Source: UBA2144 sp043819035
GTDB lineage: Bacteria; Patescibacteriota; Gracilibacteria; Peribacterales; Peribacteraceae
Assembly (NCBI GenBank): GCA_043819035.1
Contig: JBDRFD010000034.1
Location: 1 to 8,224, forward strand
DNA length: 8,224 nt
Direction: 5' to 3'
The notes under the pieces: generated by a model
Seen by the model: only the letters and a program-made list of their open reading frames with translations
Told to the model about the DNA's origin: nothing
Database searches by the model: none
Program-made: the position numbers and the translations under genes
Part shown: piece after piece, positions 5,710 through 8,224 of the stretch
How the letters are laid out: every line of letters begins with the position of its first letter
How positions within the stretch are numbered: the first letter of the stretch is position 1

Positions 5710-7128
5710 CTAGCCATTTTTCTTCCAGCTCTCCCACCCAACCGCCGCAGCTATCATCAACCAAACCGTATACGCCACCGCACTATCCTCCCACGCATGC
5801 AGGAAGAGAGCTGCAATCGAGATTCCAAGGAAGATCAGGAATATTTCTTTATTGTCATCTCTTATACGCAGGGTACGCAAGACAAACATAATCACAGTAA
5901 CAAACATTGCAAATCCAATCAGTCCAAGTTCCACTCCTATTTGCAGATACCAGTTCTCCGGAAGCAGAGGGCATTTGCATACTCGACCAACTGGTTGACC
6001 TGCCAGACGTAGCTCCCCATAGATGAGCGGAGGCTGGACTTGTACACCACCAACAAACACGCACAAATCAGGTCGATCAGCCGCCCAAGATGAATCTGCT
6101 CCTGCTTCCAAGTGAACACAGGCATCGCTCACACGGTTGCTCGCGGGCCCTGCCGTTCCCAGTCCCAATCCAAAGGGATTCTCCCTCATGATTCTAGTAG
6201 CCTCCAGCGGACGAATCAGATGATCACGAGTTGAGGCAATGCGCGTGATGGCATCCGGTTTTAGGATCAGCAGAAGCAACAAGAGACCGATGGCAACAGC
6301 ACCCAAACGGACGATCGACTGCTTAAACTTTTTCCTGGATTGCAATAAATAGAGCGCAACAACAGTAATTATGGCAGCTGCAATCCAGGCACTGCGGGAG
6401 AATGTCAACACAATGGCGCTGCCGATAAGTAAAAGAGCAGCAATTGACAATTGACGTTCGACTTGTGACTTGCGACGTGCGACTAATCGCACAAGCACGA
6501 TACTCCAAGGAATCAATAACCAAAGTCCAAGTTGATTAGGTCCACTCATCACCGACTGCATCCGCCTAATCCCAAGTGATTCAATCTGCTGAAATGCTGC
6601 AAGCGGAGCATCGGGGAGATAAAGGGAGTGCAAATCTGAATAGCCCAGCCATACAAAGAATTTCTGTGGAAGGAACATTGTCGCGATACCGTATAATGCA
6701 ATCAGGCTTCCGACAGAAATCAAAATTTTGAATGAACGCGCAAAGAATTCCTTTGACCACCCAACTCTCCTCAGTGCAAAGAATGCAATAATTGGAACAA
6801 AGTCATATTTGAATCCGAAGAGATAAAGTTTCCAATCGGAGTGCGTGATAGCTGTGATGATGACAGAAAAGATCACCAGTCCGACAATGAGGATATCTGT
6901 ATCATCAAACGCCCACCGGCTCATATCACTCTTCGGTCGCTTCAACCATTCCAAAAAGGCAATGATGAGAATGATTGCAAGCAGTGCTTCCTTCCATAGT
7001 GCCAGCATCGTCAACGGAGCATGACCGGGACCTGCGATCAGCTTTGTTCCTACAGTAACGAAGAATGCATGGAAAGGGAGGGCTGCTATCAGAACAAGGA
7101 CCAGTGATTCACGAAGACGCATCAACAT
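5710..7128 (-). CDS. Polytopic O-antigen ligase/polymerase family protein (Wzy_C/WaaL-like)
   Basis: This is a 472-residue integral membrane protein with about 11 hydrophobic segments. The family joins or polymerises polysaccharide units at the outer face of the cytoplasmic membrane, or attaches them to an acceptor. Family features are the FSRSAW motif at the start of a membrane helix (about residues 245-250), NPFGLGLGTAG at the start of a large external loop, and ENWYLQIGVELGLIG after it, matching the usual HN-YLQ--AE-G pattern. The expected His is replaced (PEN instead of HN). The frame opens upstream to 7212, but those 28 codons are repeat element E and lack family character, so I use the ATG at 7128 (7122 is also possible). 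The epimerase gene lies 91 bp upstream in the same direction, consistent with a polysaccharide operon. Ligase and polymerase cannot be told apart from sequence alone. Confidence 0.85.
   Translation of the reverse strand: MLMRLRESLVLVLIAALPFHAFFVTVGTKLIAGPGHAPLTMLALWKEALLAIILIIAFLEWLKRPKSDMSRWAFDDTDILIVGLVIFSVIITAITHSDWKLYLFGFKYDFVPIIAFFALRRVGWSKEFFARSFKILISVGSLIALYGIATMFLPQKFFVWLGYSDLHSLYLPDAPLAAFQQIESLGIRRMQSVMSGPNQLGLWLLIPWSIVLVRLVARRKSQVERQLSIAALLLIGSAIVLTFSRSAWIAAAIITVVALYLLQSRKKFKQSIVRLGAVAIGLLLLLLILKPDAITRIASTRDHLIRPLEATRIMRENPFGLGLGTAGPASNRVSDACVHLEAGADSSWAADRPDLCVFVGGVQVQPPLIYGELRLAGQPVGRVCKCPLLPENWYLQIGVELGLIGFAMFVTVIMFVLRTLRIRDDNKEIFLIFLGISIAALFLHAWEDSAVAYTVWLMIAAAVGWESWKKNG
6441..6482. 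repeat. Repeat D: six heptads (42 bp) inside the O-antigen ligase gene
   Basis: CAATTGA twice (6441-6454) is followed by CGTTCGA, CTTGTGA, CTTGCGA and CGTGCGA, all in strict 7-bp register and each ending in GA. The length of 42 bp is 14 codons. On the gene strand it encodes ARRKSQVERQLSI, a basic hydrophilic stretch between two hydrophobic helices, probably a cytoplasmic loop. The first two units are the same as those of element B. Confidence 0.8.
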
Positions 7129-7133
7129 GCAAA

Positions 7134-7219
7134 CTGTAAGGGGTAAGGGGAAAGTGGAAAACTGATATAACGTACATTTGAAATGACGAAATTTCCACTT
7201 TCCCTTTTCCACTTTCCCT
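7134..7219. repeat. Element E: inverted pair of four-heptad arrays between epimerase and ligase genes
   Basis: The left arm (7134-7161) is four heptads: CTGTAAG, GGGTAAG, GGGAAAG, TGGAAAA. The right arm (7192-7219) is TTTCCAC and TTTCCCT, each twice. GGGAAAGTGGAAA (7148-7160) is perfectly complementary to TTTCCACTTTCCC (7192-7204), giving a 13-bp stem around a 30-bp AT-rich core. The element fills nearly the whole 91-bp gap. Its right end abuts the epimerase stop codon (7222-7220) and its left end stops 5 bp before the ligase ATG. The layout matches element B although the unit sequence differs. Confidence 0.82.
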
Positions 7220-8224
7220 TTACGGTTTTAACCTTTCTCCCTCAGACCGAAACACCTCCCCCTCCTTCAAAACAGCTTCGACAGCATCAATGCACTTCGC
7301 ACTCACATTTTCCCCATAAATTTTTGGAGCCTTGCGCATTTCTTCATTATCCCACGCATACTCAATAATTTTCTTGATAACATCACTGTTGACCGGGGGG
7401 GCAATCAGATTCCCACCATTCATCACAGATTCAGATCGATCGGACCCGAAGCGCAGAGTGACACATGGTACCCCGAGCACATTCATCTCTTCCTGCATAG
7501 AACCGCTGTCCGTTGCACAGACCGATGCCTTTTGCATCGCTGCAATTACATCCGTGTACTGCGACCATACTTCGGAGAAGATAAAGTTATCGTGCTCTTT
7601 GTTAAGCCTCTCCACTTCTTCCTGTAGTCCAAATCTTTCAAAAGCCTTCTTAGTTTGATTCATGTTAATAAGCAGAACTTTCTTCCCCTCTTCAACAAAG
7701 GACTTAAGCGCATCAAAGATCGCCATAAATCTTTTTTCGCTTATGCAGTTCTCTCTGCGGTGAATACAGAACCGTACAAAGCCACCGTCAGCAAGAATTG
7801 GATATTTTTCAAAAATAGTTGCGCTCTTGGCATTTTCAACCGCTTCCAGAGTTGCATCTACAACCGAGTTGCCAACCACAAAGATGCGATCTTCTGCAAA
7901 TCCCTCGCTCAACATAAATTCTTTATCCAGCTCAACCGGTGCCAAATGAACTCCTGTCCCAGCTTCTGAGCAACGAGTATTAAACTGCTCAGGATACGGC
8001 TCTTGTGAACCTCGCTCCCAATTTTTCCGATCCATTAAAAACGTTCTCCAATCTTCCACATCGAAATCCGACCACTGACCACTCATCACTGACCTCTTAT
8101 AAGCAGGCGTCAGTGTTCGAATACCAGCTTCAACGTGGACGGATGCGAATCCATGACAATACCCCGCGTTGCCCGCAGCCATAGCTGTAGTCGTATCACC
8201 ATGGATATAAGGTATGACGATCTT
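7220..8224 (-). CDS. wecB: UDP-N-acetylglucosamine 2-epimerase (WecB-type, non-hydrolysing), 5' end outside window
   Basis: It interconverts UDP-GlcNAc and UDP-ManNAc in the cytosol, supplying ManNAc-type sugars for surface polysaccharides. The visible 334 residues begin inside the Rossmann-like N-terminal half, so roughly 80-90 residues are missing. Catalytic motifs are present: IHGDTT, HVEAGIRT, PYPEQFNTR and HRREN, covering the Asp, Glu, Glu and His used by E. coli WecB. TDSGSMQEE near the C-terminus contacts UDP in the family. Between HVEAG and PEQ there are 47 residues from Glu to Glu, against 14 in E. coli WecB, so this protein has an insertion of about 33 residues. Repeat F encodes part of it. 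The first ATG in the window (8182) is internal, not the start. It is followed by the ligase gene on the same strand. The exact sugar specificity is inferred from the family. Confidence 0.92.
   Translation of the reverse strand, partial: KIVIPYIHGDTTTAMAAGNAGYCHGFASVHVEAGIRTLTPAYKRSVMSGQWSDFDVEDWRTFLMDRKNWERGSQEPYPEQFNTRCSEAGTGVHLAPVELDKEFMLSEGFAEDRIFVVGNSVVDATLEAVENAKSATIFEKYPILADGGFVRFCIHRRENCISEKRFMAIFDALKSFVEEGKKVLLINMNQTKKAFERFGLQEEVERLNKEHDNFIFSEVWSQYTDVIAAMQKASVCATDSGSMQEEMNVLGVPCVTLRFGSDRSESVMNGGNLIAPPVNSDVIKKIIEYAWDNEEMRKAPKIYGENVSAKCIDAVEAVLKEGEVFRSEGERLKP
8068..8095. repeat. Repeat F: four CTGACCA-type heptads inside the epimerase gene
   Basis: CCGACCA, CTGACCA, CTCATCA and CTGACCT follow each other in strict 7-bp register, and CTTATAA (8096-8102) may be a decayed fifth unit. 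On the gene strand they encode RSVMSGQWS within the insertion between the two catalytic glutamates of the epimerase. The frame is maintained. Confidence 0.72.

Noticed and set aside
7129..7212. N-terminal extension of the ligase to the ATG at 7212
   Set aside because: These 28 codons coincide with repeat element E and lack family similarity; the first membrane helix follows the ATGs at 7128 and 7122.

Overview
The window carries seven protein genes, two of them cut by the window edges. Six lie on the minus strand and one on the plus strand. Gene style suggests a streamlined bacterium of the Patescibacteria/CPR kind (Peribacteria-like is my guess, low confidence). Promoter-like hexamers sit only 6-9 bases upstream of several ATGs and no clear Shine-Dalgarno sites are visible, which fits leaderless mRNAs. 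One protein has a FecR domain followed by a DUF5667-like region, a pairing I associate with such genomes. No RNA gene, CRISPR array, transposase or integrase was seen.

Layout, read in the minus direction from the right end. A UDP-GlcNAc 2-epimerase (5' end beyond 8224) is followed by a Wzy/WaaL-type O-antigen ligase or polymerase (7128-5710); together they look like part of a surface-polysaccharide operon. A convergent intergenic region (5436-5709) separates them from a plus-strand gene (4821-5435) for an unknown acidic-tailed protein. That gene diverges from guaA (4753-2975), which encodes a long, eukaryotic-type GMP synthase. After guaA come an ECF sigma factor (2767-2201) and a large single-pass FecR-domain protein, its likely regulator (2172-259). 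Last is the start of elongation factor P (165 to beyond 1), with arginine rather than lysine at residue 32 of its modification loop.

The most unusual feature is a dispersed set of 7-bp-periodic repeat arrays: six loci in 8.2 kb, with several different unit sequences. Three are intergenic (203-264, 2831-2921, 7134-7219) and form long inverted repeats. Two of these have the same plan, a pair of inverted heptad arrays around a unique core of about 30 bp, and two overlap the stop codon of the preceding gene. Three lie inside reading frames (guaA 3493-3527, ligase 6441-6482, epimerase 8068-8095), where they encode loop or insertion segments without breaking the frame. The period recalls the heptanucleotide STRR repeats known from cyanobacteria. 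Here they look like an active genome-wide repeat family that also adds peptide segments to conserved enzymes.
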